Part shown: piece by piece, positions 48,751-59,307 of the stretch
Layout: every line of letters starts with the position of its first letter
How positions within the stretch are numbered: position 1 is the stretch's first letter
Assembly (NCBI RefSeq): GCF_001263395.1
Contig: NZ_CP011786.1
Span: 62,001-126,000, forward strand
Direction: 5' to 3'
Length of the DNA stretch: 64,000 bases
Source: Bifidobacterium actinocoloniiforme DSM 22766
Lineage (GTDB): Bacteria > Actinomycetota > Actinomycetes > Actinomycetales > Bifidobacteriaceae
Notes under the pieces: model-generated
Database searches by the model: none
What the model saw: only the letters and a program-made list of their open reading frames with translations
Told to the model about the DNA's origin: nothing
Program-made: the position numbers and the translations under genes

Positions 48751-51234
48751 TGCGTGTTGGCCCCGTCGCGGCGGCTCTTGTGTGTTTCAGTGGTCTCCAG
48801 ACGCGCAAGCCCCAAGGCAGGGGGATGAGGCGCCAGGCCCAGCGGCGGAAGCGGCCCTTGGAACTCAGGAGCCGTACCGCCGCGCGATCTACGCTCTGCC
48901 AGTAGAGATCGGCCTCTTGGGGCGAGCAATCGGCTGTGCTGAAGGCCGCTTGGTCGGCCAGCAGAGCCAACGCATTGGCCGGGTTGGCTTCCGGGCCTGA
49001 CGCCCGCCCTGCCGGGGGACGCTCGCCTAGGGCAGCATGCAGTGATCGATCCAGCGTTTGGGCCTGCTGGCTGCGGGTTCTTCCACTGACTGGAACGCCC
49101 AGCCGCCTGGCCAGAGCGATGAGGAACCGCCAGCCTGCCAGGATGCGCTCGCGAGGAGTTCCGGTCAGCTTCAGCAGCCTGAGAGAGCGTCTGCTCGCCG
49201 CTGATAAACCTGCTAGCAGGCCGGTGCAAACCCATAGGGGCAGCGTCCATAGGGCCATAGCCCTCAGTAGGGGACCGACCCGTTCCCACCATCCCTCGTG
49301 CTTGGTCCCCTGACCGCCCGAACCCGCGTTCTGAGGATTGTCCACGCTTGGCGGCCCCTCGCGCAAGGGGTCGGACAGGGGAAGGGGAGGTCGGGCCCGG
49401 TTCGGTTCCTTCTGGCGCTCCGACCGGTCGGTCTGTGGGCGTCGGCTCTGCGGGGGAGTGGGGTGGAAGGCCACCCAGCCCAACCCCTCCAAATCCACCT
49501 CCACCCAGGCTTGCATGTCCTCGCCGGTGAAGGTCAGAGGGCCGTTCGGCTTGGGCGAAGGAACGCTTTGGGCTTCGGCATCGATCGCCGCTTGCCCTTG
49601 CTGGGGGAGGAAGCCTAAGACGACGCGGGCGCTCAGGCCCTCCTGCCGGGCCATCAGGGCCATCAGGGAAGCGTACTGCTCGCTGTCGCCGACCAGGGCG
49701 TCCGCTCTGAGCATCCGCTCGATTCGGTAGCTGCCATGGCCCGCTTGCGAAGGATAATCACCGGCTAAACCATGGGAGAACCAGCCTTCGGAGCGCAGGG
49801 CGTCGGCCAGATTCAGCGCCTTGCGCCCCGCGCTTACGCCTGGGGTTGTGCCAGCGAAGCGATTGGCGGCCTGGGTTAGGCCGGCGGGCGGTCGGTTCAG
49901 GGGAGGCTGGGTGACCGGGGCGGCGCGCGCGCTGGCGATTGCCTGGCGGGAGGGAGGTCGCGGGGGCAAGTGGCCCTGTTCCCGGTAGGAGAAAGGGCCG
50001 GCCAGTCCAGCGGGGGCCAAGGCCGCCGCAGAAGCTGCGTCGTAGTAAGCCTGGTCCAGAGGTACGGCCTGTGCTCGGTCGAAGCGCTCGGCATGGCCGA
50101 CGCTGGGCATCAGACCGGGCCCTAAACCTGCGTGAACGTGGAAGGTCGCCACAAAAGGCGGTCCCGCCGTTGGCTGCTCTTGCTGATTATCCGCGGCGTT
50201 GGGCTGCTGACGGCCTAACCTGCGGTAGCCGCCACCCTCGGTGGACCCCGTCCCGCCCACGGTCCATACCTGGCCGTCGAAGGCGTCCAAGACCGCCAGA
50301 CGAATCGGTGCGGGGCTGGGCAGACCCTCGACCTCCAGCAGCGGCTCTTGGCGAAAGTCCTTCAGATAAGCTCGGTAGGTGCTCAGGGGACTGGTCCGCG
50401 TGACGATTGAGGTAGGGGGCTGGTAGTGCTCGCGCAGGACCAGCCGTCTGCCCGGCGCAAGCCCTTGGACGCTCAGGGACAAGCCGCATGCGGTCAGGGC
50501 ACAGACCAGTTTCGCCGCGGCACGCCTCCGAAGCGGGCGGTCCGAAGACCAGAAGGCCAGCGCTAGGGCGAGAGCTAGGCCGGTCGGGCCTGTATGCCAG
50601 CCTTCCCTGGTCCCCAGGAAGGCGCTGGCCGCCATTGTGGCCAAGGGGACTACGGCTCCGCAGGCACGGGTTCGCGGCCATCCATGCACCTGGGATGGCA
50701 CTAAGGCCAGGCGGCCGGCCAGGTATCCGGTCCACAGCAGGAGGGTCCACAGGGCCATGCCGGCCCCTTGGGCGCGTCCCAGGGGAGGGTCTTCGCAAAT
50801 CAAGAGCTTGAAGCCGCTCACGGACGCCGCTAACCCCTGGCCTATGAGGCTTCCAGTCGGCAGGAATCCCCACAGATGACGCCCTGGCATGGCCAGGCTG
50901 GGGCCAACCAATAGCTGTGCCGCAAGGAGCAAACCGACCTGGGCCAGCCCAGGCAGTCGGGGAAGACGCGAGCACCAGGAGCAAGCGCCCGCCAACAGAC
51001 AGGCCGGCAAACCCAGGATCAGCCACAGTCCCCAGGACCCGTAGACAGGCGCCAACTGGAGCGAGGCCAGCAGATTGCACGCCTCCAGAGCCGCTAACTG
51101 GCAGGCCAACCGTCTAGGGCGCGGATTCGTCCGACTGTTGTGGGTGGAGCTGGGCCAATCAGCGCTGTTTGGCGAGGTCAACGATAGCTCCGGCTCCCAT
51201 TGGCCTGTAACAGGTGAACCACAACCAAGACCAG

Positions 51235-52482
51235 TCATGCCAGTGCCTCCAACAATGCCGGGAGCTGCTCCAAACAGCCAATGGAAGCTCGGACCTTCCA
51301 TCCGTCGATTGCGCTGCTGATTGCCGCGCCGCCGGATTGCGCGCCGTCAGCGTGCGAGCCCAGGTTCGCGGTCAGCAGCAGGATTCGTCCGCTGACTGGG
51401 TCGCCCATGCCCAGGAGCGCCCGCTGGACCTGACTTGCGACGGTGCGGGATCCTAGGACGCAGATCGCGGCGGATAGGGGTTGCGAGTCAGCGAGCTCCG
51501 CTGAATCATCGCGTTGGCTCAGCGCCGCTGGTTCCAAGGGGTTTCCATCCGGTCCGACCCAGTGCAGGGCGCTGCACCCGTCCAACCAGTCATCCGCCTC
51601 CTTTGGTGTCCACACGACTGATCCTAGGGTCAGCCGGGGGGCGCAGCCGCCGCCTAGGGCCGCCAACCCGAGCGAGGCCAGAAGGCTGACCGCAAGCTCG
51701 AATTCCGGTGCGCTAGCGTAGGCGTTCGGATTGGCGTCCAGCCAGAGTCCCAGCGCCGGGCTTTGGCGGGGCAGGTAGCGGCGGACCAGGAGCCTGCCTG
51801 TGCGGGCGGCGGAAGGCCAGTGGACCCTGCGCAGGTCATCGCCAGGTTCGTAGTCACGCAAGCTGTGGAAGTCCACGCCCTCCTCGGACCAATCGGATCC
51901 CCCTTCTTGGTCGGAGAGGAGGCCAGCTCCACTGGCTGCCTCCAGCGGCACGGTGCGGGGGTGGACGACCAGTCGTAGGGGGCCTGCTGCGGTCAGGCCT
52001 CTGGTGGACAGGCCGAGGGGGTCGTTCCGCTGGATGGTCAGGGGGCCGATCCACCCCATTCCTCGGCGGGCGGCGCGCAGGGTCACTGTGCGCCGCGCGC
52101 TTTGACCTGGTGCCAGTCGCGGCAGTGGCCATATGTAAGAGGCCGCGCCCGCTTTCAGGCGCACTTGGGCTCCGGTGGAACTTCTGCGGCCCGTGTTGCA
52201 GGCGGAAAGGGAGATTGTGGTCTCCTGCCCTGCCAGCAGGGTCAGGGATTCAGACTCGAATCCCGCTCTCAGGTCTGGGGAGTTGCGGGATAGGACCAGG
52301 CCGATGGTCAGAAGGGCGATTCCGGTGGCGGCCATGCTCAGCAGTTCGGCCCAACCCAAAGCCAGGAAGGCCAAGGCGCTGCCCGCTGTCAGCAAGCACA
52401 CGGCCCGACCCAGGGGGGTCAGACGGAGCCAGCTTTCCACAGGCCCGCAGTCCGTGCGTGGCTGATTCTCGCGCGCTCTCAT
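51235..52482 (-). CDS. DUF58 domain protein
   Basis: A 415-residue membrane-associated protein. Two hydrophobic helices (about residues 25-65) lead into a beta-rich part and the DUF58 signature DFHSLRDYEPGDDLRRVHW followed by ARTGRLLVRRY near residues 200-235. The C-terminal part has a von Willebrand A-like character but no full metal site that I can see. DUF58 proteins accompany MoxR ATPases and TgpA-like proteins and are thought to act in assembly or regulation of envelope complexes; the function is not known. Its ATG overlaps the MoxR gene stop by four bases, and its own stop overlaps the next gene, so the three are translationally coupled. Confidence 0.9.
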   Translation of the reverse strand: MRARENQPRTDCGPVESWLRLTPLGRAVCLLTAGSALAFLALGWAELLSMAATGIALLTIGLVLSRNSPDLRAGFESESLTLLAGQETTISLSACNTGRRSSTGAQVRLKAGAASYIWPLPRLAPGQSARRTVTLRAARRGMGWIGPLTIQRNDPLGLSTRGLTAAGPLRLVVHPRTVPLEAASGAGLLSDQEGGSDWSEEGVDFHSLRDYEPGDDLRRVHWPSAARTGRLLVRRYLPRQSPALGLWLDANPNAYASAPEFELAVSLLASLGLAALGGGCAPRLTLGSVVWTPKEADDWLDGCSALHWVGPDGNPLEPAALSQRDDSAELADSQPLSAAICVLGSRTVASQVQRALLGMGDPVSGRILLLTANLGSHADGAQSGGAAISSAIDGWKVRASIGCLEQLPALLEALA

Positions 52483-53846
52483 GCGTCCAGCCCGCCCTCG
52501 GGCACAGGCACGGATTGAATGACTTCATCTATTGTTTGGAAGAGGTCGGCGCCGTCCATCCGGGCCTGCCGGTTCAGTTTGATACGGTGAGCCAGCACCG
52601 GCTGCGCGAGGGTCAGCAGGTCGTCAGGGATAACGTAATCGCGTCCGAGCGACGCGGCCCACACCTGGGCCCCGCGCACCAAGGCCAGACCGGCGCGGAT
52701 GGATGGCCCGGTCTCGATTGACTTGCTATGGCTGCAGGCCTCCAGAAGACGGGTGACGTATTCGAATATCGGGGCGCTGCAGTGGACGGAGGCCGCGGTG
52801 GCTTGCAGCCTGTTGAAGCCAGCGCGGTCAATGATTGGATCCAGACGGGAGGCCCTGTCCCGTAGTCGGGACTGGGTCAGAATTTCCAGGCTGGCCTCGT
52901 GGCTGGGCGGGCCTAGGCTGACCCGCAGCATGAAGCGGTCCAGTTGGGCCCCGGGCAGGGGATAGGTGCCTAGCTGGCCTTGAGGGTTCTGTGTGGCGAT
53001 AACCAGGAAGGGGTTGTCCATCGCATAGGTGTGCCCGTCCACGCTCACCCGGCCCTCCTCCATGACCTCCAAAAGCGCGGATTGTACCTTGGGCGAGGCC
53101 CGGTTGATTTCGTCCGCCAGCAGGACGGACGTGAAGACGGGGCCGGGGCGGAAGGTGAAATCCCCGCTGCGCCGCTGGTAGACGCTGACCCCAAGCAAGT
53201 CGGAGGGCAGGAGGTCGGGGGTGAATTGAATCCGCCTGCGGTCCAGGCCTAGAACCTGGGCCAAGGCCCGGGCCAACTGGGTCTTGCCGGTGCCCGGCTC
53301 ATCCTCCAGGAGCAAGTGACCCCCGGCGATCGCGGCTGTCAGACAGAGCCGGACCGCTTTGTCTTTACCGACCACGGCCTCGCTGATGGCGGTAAGGAGT
53401 TTCTCGAAGGTTCGACGGAAGTCGTCCGTATCGGCTGGGTGGATGGATGGACTGCGCTCGCGGATGCGCTGGGGCCGGTCAGGGTCCGTTCCAGTTCCCG
53501 CGCTCCCGCCTCGGCCGGTGGTGAGGTTGGTGTCGTCGTGGGGGTGGCCTTCGGCGCAGGCGCTCAGACCAGGTAGCTTGGTCTGGTCGGACGGGTTGGA
53601 GCGGGCGGGTGCTAGGGGGATGCTGGTGTCGTCCGGCGCCCGCTGATCGGCGGCTGCCCCGAACGTGGGGCTCAGACGGGTGGCATCGTTCAGGTGACCG
53701 CTGCCGGGCGAACGGGTGGCGTCGGGCAGGGGACCGCGGGCCGGCGGGCGGCTGGCGTCAGGCAAGCGCGTGGCGTCAGTCAGACGGGTGCCGTCGCTCG
53801 GCTCGGTGATGTCCCTGAGTGAGGGGGTGTCAGTGCCTGCGGCCAT
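52479..53846 (-). CDS. MoxR-family AAA ATPase with repetitive N-terminal extension
   Basis: A 455-residue ATPase. The AAA+ core begins near residue 145: Walker A EDEPGTGKTQ (Lys188), Walker B LLADEINRAS, sensor ATQNPQGQLGTYPLPGAQ and the C-terminal lid. MoxR ATPases act as chaperones maturing metal- or vWA-containing complexes, with DUF58 proteins as partners. The first 140 residues are unusual: six D-x-T-x-L/I motifs at Thr20, Thr26, Thr56, Thr74, Thr89 and Thr106, plus degenerate ones, in Pro-rich disordered sequence. Such motifs could be phosphorylated by the kinase of the cluster and bound by FHA domains. The ATG lies one base beyond the FN3-gene stop. Confidence 0.9.
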   Translation of the reverse strand: MAAGTDTPSLRDITEPSDGTRLTDATRLPDASRPPARGPLPDATRSPGSGHLNDATRLSPTFGAAADQRAPDDTSIPLAPARSNPSDQTKLPGLSACAEGHPHDDTNLTTGRGGSAGTGTDPDRPQRIRERSPSIHPADTDDFRRTFEKLLTAISEAVVGKDKAVRLCLTAAIAGGHLLLEDEPGTGKTQLARALAQVLGLDRRRIQFTPDLLPSDLLGVSVYQRRSGDFTFRPGPVFTSVLLADEINRASPKVQSALLEVMEEGRVSVDGHTYAMDNPFLVIATQNPQGQLGTYPLPGAQLDRFMLRVSLGPPSHEASLEILTQSRLRDRASRLDPIIDRAGFNRLQATAASVHCSAPIFEYVTRLLEACSHSKSIETGPSIRAGLALVRGAQVWAASLGRDYVIPDDLLTLAQPVLAHRIKLNRQARMDGADLFQTIDEVIQSVPVPEGGLDA

Positions 53847-53847
53847 A

Positions 53848-56800
53848 TCATCGCCTGCCTTCCAGGGTGATCAGTGCACGGGCGGTCGGGGATGTGTTGG
53901 AGGGCGGCTGCCCTTGGGCCCGGGTCACGGCTTCCAAGGTGATGGTGTTCAGGCCCGGATCGACTGGCAAATTCAGGACACCACCAAGGCTGGCGCCCTC
54001 CTGCGCGCATGGCCAGGAGACGGTCATCGCCCGCGCTCCTTGACTGGCCGTCAGATCCACGGCCTGGCAGGCCCCGCCATGCAGACGCCCAGCCTTGAGC
54101 GTGACTTGGACCCTTCCGGGCGGCCAGCCGGGCTGATCGTGGAGGACCTGTTCGAAGACGGGCGCGTCTGGACTTGACCAGCTGGCTCCGACCGCTGTAG
54201 CCGCAGGCCCGGAGCCCGCTTGATTACTGGCGTTGACGCTGATGGTGCAGGTTGATCCCGCGGCGTCATGGGGCACAGCCAGGACCGCCTGAGTGGATGA
54301 GGGTGACCGACCCATGATTGGCCCACAACCCGGGCCGGAAGCGTTGACCTGGTAACTGGTGATCCTGCTGCCCCGGTTGCGCGCAGGACGCCAGGAGACG
54401 CGCAGCTCCTCTTGCGCGCTGCCGTCCACGATCAGGCCTTCCGGGGCTTGCGGCCTAGCGTCCGGCCGGGCTGCCAGCGGGGCCGAGGGATTCGACCAAC
54501 CTTGGGCATTGCGGGCGCGCACCATGAAGGAGTAAGTTTGAGCGTTGACCAGACCGCCGAGTGTGCAGGAGTTGGCTTGACCGCAAGAGTGGGAGCCTGA
54601 GCCGGCCGGGCTCTGATAGGTCACCTGGTATTCGAGGATGGGTGACCCCATAGCGGCCCCAGGAATCCAAGCCAGCGAAACGGAGCCGTCCCCAACCACA
54701 AGGCTCGAAGCGAGCAAGGAGGGTGGGCGAGGACGATTGATGAAGTCCACTATTATGCTGGCGGTCACCCGCCGTTCGGGCGCTCCGGTCCCATCGGAGA
54801 CCGTCAGTATAACCCGTCCGTTGGCGGCTTCGACGGGGTCGCTGGCGTTGAGCTCGACCCACCCACCGGTTTGGATGCGGGCGGTCAAACCAGGCTGGTC
54901 GCTGGTCGCTGCGGCTAGTGAGAGGGGGCGGTCAGGCAAGGGGTTGTATGCCCCGTCGAGCGCGTTCAACCGTATGCCATGGCCGGCGGCCAGGCTGATC
55001 CGGCGGTCGGGCACTGATGCCAAAGGCTTACGGCTGGCCACGATTCGCAGGGTCAGGGCCGTCTCCAACTTGCCGCCTGGGTAGCGGATAGTGAACGGCA
55101 GCCTTACCCGCTGCCCCAGGGCGGCATTCCGACTGGCCGAGAAGGTCAGGTCGCCGTCCGGACGCAGCCTGGCCTGGATTGGCCCTTTGAAACCGGGACT
55201 GTCGTAAATCAGCGCCTTGGCCTGGGCCTGTGAGGTGGTGCGCGTCAGCTTTTTGAGCGCCAGGTGCTGGGTCTGGCCGCCCGCCTCCAGGTCGATCAGT
55301 GGCGAGGTGAACGTCGGCGGCGCGCCGTGCTCGCCGTTGACCTCGATCGGGAGGGTGAGCACGGCTTGGCTGCCTACGGCTGAGGACGGGCCTTGGGCTG
55401 CGGCGGTGAAGGTGATTGAGGCGGGGCCCGAGTAACCGTGAGCGGGGGTGAAACGCAGGTGGTCCGGGTCCAGGTAGGGGTCTGACCCATCCGACTTGGT
55501 GGCTTGCACGGACTTGGGGGAAACGACCCGTACAGGGGCTGAGCCCGCCTGCGCGTAAGCGGAGACGGCGATGGTCAGGCTGGAGCCGGCTGCTACGGTC
55601 AAGGGCGGGGCGTGAGGGTTGGGGCTGGGCCTGAGCGAGCCGACGGCGGGGAGGCGAATCAGGGCGATGGAGGAGACGTTGTAGCGGGTGTTGGTCACTG
55701 TGTATGGGATGGCGCGCGCGCTCGGGGAGGGGTTGGCTGTGAGCGTCCAGGAACCGGAGGACTCCCGCAGGTTGGCTTGATCCTGGGCTTGGGGGCCTAG
55801 ACTCAGCGTCAGGTCGCTGTTGGGTCCGGAGGGATTGGCGATCAGAGCGTCCATGCTGCGCGCGAACCTCCCTCCCTCCCAGTCCGCCGATGTCAGCGAG
55901 CAGTCGCGCGCCTGGGGCGGTAGGATCGGGGCGTCCGGGCTGGTGGAGACCCGCAGGCTGGCCTGGTCGGCCATTCCAGCGGCATTGCGCACGGTGTAGG
56001 TCAGATAGGATTCGCCGGTCTGACTGGGGCTGGTCAGATGGATACCGCCCTGCCGGGCGCTGGCTCGTAAGGGACCGGCTCCCTCCAGCTGGGGGTCCAG
56101 CCTGGCTTCCAGCCCGTCCGAGCTCACGTCGTTGCCGGTCACGGGCACGTCGGTTTGGACGCCTGGCCGCAGTCGGACGTGGTCGTCTCGGGCCATCAAT
56201 CCTGGCGCCTGGTCGCTGGGGGCGATGCCGACCCGTATGCGCGCCTGTGCGGGCTGTCCGGTCCAGTCTTCGACCTGGTAGGTGAACTCGTCGGTCCCAC
56301 GAGAGTCCGGGTAGGCCTCGTAGAGCAAGGATCTGTCGCTGGAGCCCAAGACGCGGCCCCGCCGGGGCAGCTGCGAGCCCAGGCCCACAAGCGCGGTGTC
56401 ATCGCCGTCCTGGTCGATGCCGGTCAGGGGTATCGGTATGCGCACTTGACCGCCGGCCACGGTGCGGGCCTCCAGGTCACGGGGCCTGCTGGGCGCCTTG
56501 CCTTCGGCGCGGCTGGGGTGGATGTCTATGGTGATGCTCCCCCTGGCGGAGCCGCCGCCAGGCTCGCTGACCGTGTAAGTCAGCCGGGCTCGGCCAGCCT
56601 GGTCGCCGGCCAGGTACCGCACGCTTTCGCCGCTGACGAAAGCTTGGCCGGGCGGGTTGCCTGCATCGGCCTCCAGTTTGGGCGACAGGCTGACTTGCGC
56701 GCCCGTGGGCGAGCTCACGTGGTCCATGACGGCGATGGTCAGGCTCCCTCCCTGACGCACCTGGGCCTGGATGTCGCTGGCCCTGAGGGCGGGCTGGGCC

Positions 56801-59238
56801 GACTGCCGCGCGGCGGGTAGAATCGTGATGCTCGCCTGACTGGAGCCGGCTTGGTTGGCCGCCTGGTAGCGAATCGTCACCGGGCCGGTCAGGCTACGCT
56901 TGGCCTCCAGTCTGACCCACCGGCCCTCGGCCACGCCCGCCTTGATTCCGCTGGCGTCGCTGGTATCGACCCCGGTCAAGATCAAGGGCCCTCCCGTGGG
57001 GTCGAAGTCATTGGCCAGGGGGTCCAGGCTGGCCTGACCGGTTTGATCCAGGACCGCTGTGTCGTCGGCAGTGATGGCCGTGGCGCCTTTGCTTGAGGCC
57101 TCTATGGCTTGCAGGCGGATGAGCCCTTGGGACTTGCGCCCAGCTTGGCTGACGGTGTAGGGCAGGTAGTAGTCGCCAGGTCGCTCGGCCCGTGCGCGCA
57201 CGGTCAGGGAGCCGGGCAGGGGATTGGTCTCGACGCCGGGACAGTGCTGGATATCGTCGAGTTGCAACGGCGAGTTCGGGTCGGCTTGGACGGCGGGGGA
57301 CAGGTTGATCTCGCTTGTCTGACCGGCCACGAGCCGGAGGACCAGGGGACCGGCCACTGGGGCTTGGCTACCCGTGGCAGAGACTTGGCAATCGATGAGG
57401 GCGCTGCTCGTCGCACGCCCATCCGAAACCTGAACCTCCAAGCTGGCCGGCCCGGCGGCGTCGTTGGCCGCATGCACGTCCAGTCGGCCGTCGGCCCGGA
57501 CGGTCGCGGTCAGGGGGGAGGCAGGCCGGGTTTGGACCGCGAGCAGGGCCAAGGGGTCGCCGTCCGGGTCCGTGAACCCTGCCAAGGCGTTCAGGCTGGT
57601 CCCTGATCCTTCCGCTATCCGGCAGTCGGGCGACGGGCCGGTCCAGGCGGGCGGACGGTTGTCGGACCGGGGCAAAACCTGGAGCGCGATGGAGGCCGAT
57701 GAGGAGTGGCCCCGTCCGTCGCTGGCCGTGTAAGAGACGCGCACACTGCCAGGTGGCAAATCCGAGGCGTCCACTTGCAGGAAGCGGCCCCCGCCGGCAG
57801 GCTCGGCCCGCAGGCGCTGGTCGCTGGCCGTGGCGCGGCTGATCGAGGCCAGCGCGCAGCCGGTCTCCTGGTCGTTGGCTAAAGGGTCCAAGAGGGCCCG
57901 GGAGCCTGCGCGCACGGCTAGGTGGTCGTCCTCGGCCCTGATTGAGCCTTCCTGCGCCTTGCAGGATGCGCTGAAGTCCGTTGGGTCGGCATCTTTCTGG
58001 CGACCTGTTTGGTGGACCTCGGCCGCCTTAGGGTCGGCTGGGTCCCAGCTCAGGTTGACTGCCTGGGCGGCGGTGTCAGGGTCCCAGACCGAGCCTGATT
58101 CGATGTCGTTGAGCACCACTTGGCGCTTATTGGCGCGGAACATCAGCCGTGTGCCGGGCGTGATCGAATCCAGGCTGCGAATGGGCCCATCCCCAGGCTT
58201 GCTAGGGGCGGATGGCCGGCCCCCGTCGGTCCCGCATAAACGGGTGAAATTGCGGGCTTGGCTGGACCACGCCGCCCACAGGCAGCCTCCTGAGGAGACC
58301 GGCCTGGCGGGCCGCCCGGTGGAACCGGTGGCGATGGTTTCCAAGCTTCCGTCCGCTTGATCCAAGTCCGCGATGAACACATGCCCCTGGTCGGTGGCGG
58401 CGATCCAAGAGCCTTTCTGGTCCTGGTCAACGGGAGAGGACTGGAGCTCGAGCGGCCCTTGACCGGGCAGCTGGACGCTGCCGTTCTTCCAGCGCATGGT
58501 GCGGCCGGAGAGTACGACCGCCTGTCCTTGGACGACGGCTAGGGCGTCCGCGCTCAGCCTCCGTCCGCCAGTCAGGGAGGGGCCCTGGTGGATCGTGCGG
58601 GCGGCGGGGTTGCTCAAGGTCAGTACGGCGCCGTCGTCAGCCCGGTACCCATAGAGCGTGCCGTCCGCCCCTATGGCCGCTTGGCCTCCCCGGCCCAGGG
58701 CCATGACCGGGTCCGCGTGCGCCAGGTCGGGGGGAGGGAAGGAGGCGCTTCCTGCCCAAACCTGACCGGTTCGTTGGTCGAAGGCTGCGAGGGTGCCCGC
58801 GGACAGGAGTGGCTTGACGCTGGCTGGGGCATCGGTAGAGCCGGACGTTTTGAGGCTCACCGGGTCGATTGTGGATAGGCGTCGTCCCTGTCGCAGAAAG
58901 GTGCGTCCGCCGCTCTGGGCCAGGTCCAGGCTGGGGGAGGGAGCGGGCAGCATGGCGTCGGCCTCGCGGATGCGGGGGTTGAAACGGGCCAGTTTGCCTT
59001 TGCTGGCCGAAGCCACCCAGACCGTGCCGTCGTCCAAGTCCGCCTGCTGCCGATTGCTGACCGGCACCAGGATGACCGCCGTGGCCAGGGCAGCAGCCAG
59101 GAGGAGGGCCAAGGCTGACCGGAGGCGAAGAGCCGTGCGGGGGTCGCCCTTGGATTTTCCCCAGGACGGGTTTTGCCGCCAGCGGCGGTCCTTAGTGGGG
59201 CGGGGTCGTATCGTCGCCCATCCATATGCGTCAGTCAT
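53848..59238 (-). CDS. fn3: giant Ig-like/FN3 surface protein of the PFNA cluster
   Basis: A 1796-residue single-pass protein. About 40 cytoplasmic residues, a membrane helix (about 41-62), a region of short strands like a beta-propeller (about 65-400, with DGTVWVAS and GGCLWAAW), and then many Ig/cadherin-like repeats (phrases such as FTDPDGDPL, LANDFDPTGGPL and VTGNDVSSDG) up to about 1490. Two fibronectin type III domains follow at about 1500-1590 and 1594-1689, the first ending GWSNPS. It ends in a beta domain with two Cys. In B. longum the equivalent FN3 protein has been linked to host interaction. No LPXTG signal is present. It lies between the kinase and MoxR genes on one strand. Confidence 0.88.
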   Translation of the reverse strand: MTDAYGWATIRPRPTKDRRWRQNPSWGKSKGDPRTALRLRSALALLLAAALATAVILVPVSNRQQADLDDGTVWVASASKGKLARFNPRIREADAMLPAPSPSLDLAQSGGRTFLRQGRRLSTIDPVSLKTSGSTDAPASVKPLLSAGTLAAFDQRTGQVWAGSASFPPPDLAHADPVMALGRGGQAAIGADGTLYGYRADDGAVLTLSNPAARTIHQGPSLTGGRRLSADALAVVQGQAVVLSGRTMRWKNGSVQLPGQGPLELQSSPVDQDQKGSWIAATDQGHVFIADLDQADGSLETIATGSTGRPARPVSSGGCLWAAWSSQARNFTRLCGTDGGRPSAPSKPGDGPIRSLDSITPGTRLMFRANKRQVVLNDIESGSVWDPDTAAQAVNLSWDPADPKAAEVHQTGRQKDADPTDFSASCKAQEGSIRAEDDHLAVRAGSRALLDPLANDQETGCALASISRATASDQRLRAEPAGGGRFLQVDASDLPPGSVRVSYTASDGRGHSSSASIALQVLPRSDNRPPAWTGPSPDCRIAEGSGTSLNALAGFTDPDGDPLALLAVQTRPASPLTATVRADGRLDVHAANDAAGPASLEVQVSDGRATSSALIDCQVSATGSQAPVAGPLVLRLVAGQTSEINLSPAVQADPNSPLQLDDIQHCPGVETNPLPGSLTVRARAERPGDYYLPYTVSQAGRKSQGLIRLQAIEASSKGATAITADDTAVLDQTGQASLDPLANDFDPTGGPLILTGVDTSDASGIKAGVAEGRWVRLEAKRSLTGPVTIRYQAANQAGSSQASITILPAARQSAQPALRASDIQAQVRQGGSLTIAVMDHVSSPTGAQVSLSPKLEADAGNPPGQAFVSGESVRYLAGDQAGRARLTYTVSEPGGGSARGSITIDIHPSRAEGKAPSRPRDLEARTVAGGQVRIPIPLTGIDQDGDDTALVGLGSQLPRRGRVLGSSDRSLLYEAYPDSRGTDEFTYQVEDWTGQPAQARIRVGIAPSDQAPGLMARDDHVRLRPGVQTDVPVTGNDVSSDGLEARLDPQLEGAGPLRASARQGGIHLTSPSQTGESYLTYTVRNAAGMADQASLRVSTSPDAPILPPQARDCSLTSADWEGGRFARSMDALIANPSGPNSDLTLSLGPQAQDQANLRESSGSWTLTANPSPSARAIPYTVTNTRYNVSSIALIRLPAVGSLRPSPNPHAPPLTVAAGSSLTIAVSAYAQAGSAPVRVVSPKSVQATKSDGSDPYLDPDHLRFTPAHGYSGPASITFTAAAQGPSSAVGSQAVLTLPIEVNGEHGAPPTFTSPLIDLEAGGQTQHLALKKLTRTTSQAQAKALIYDSPGFKGPIQARLRPDGDLTFSASRNAALGQRVRLPFTIRYPGGKLETALTLRIVASRKPLASVPDRRISLAAGHGIRLNALDGAYNPLPDRPLSLAAATSDQPGLTARIQTGGWVELNASDPVEAANGRVILTVSDGTGAPERRVTASIIVDFINRPRPPSLLASSLVVGDGSVSLAWIPGAAMGSPILEYQVTYQSPAGSGSHSCGQANSCTLGGLVNAQTYSFMVRARNAQGWSNPSAPLAARPDARPQAPEGLIVDGSAQEELRVSWRPARNRGSRITSYQVNASGPGCGPIMGRSPSSTQAVLAVPHDAAGSTCTISVNASNQAGSGPAATAVGASWSSPDAPVFEQVLHDQPGWPPGRVQVTLKAGRLHGGACQAVDLTASQGARAMTVSWPCAQEGASLGGVLNLPVDPGLNTITLEAVTRAQGQPPSNTSPTARALITLEGRR

Positions 59239-59287
59239 GGGGCCAGGCTAGGCCGCTCAGGGCGCAGAAGCGCCTGTGGACAGCCCA

Positions 59288-59303
59288 TGTGGTCGAATGT
59301 GCG
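59288..59303. repeat. 16-bp direct repeat, copy 1, upstream of the FN3 gene
   Basis: TGTGGTCGAATGTGCG occurs at 59288 and again at 59308, exactly 20 bases apart, in the 118-base gap between the kinase stop and the FN3 start. It may be a regulator binding site on one face of the helix. Confidence 0.7.
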
Positions 59304-59307
59304 TGCT

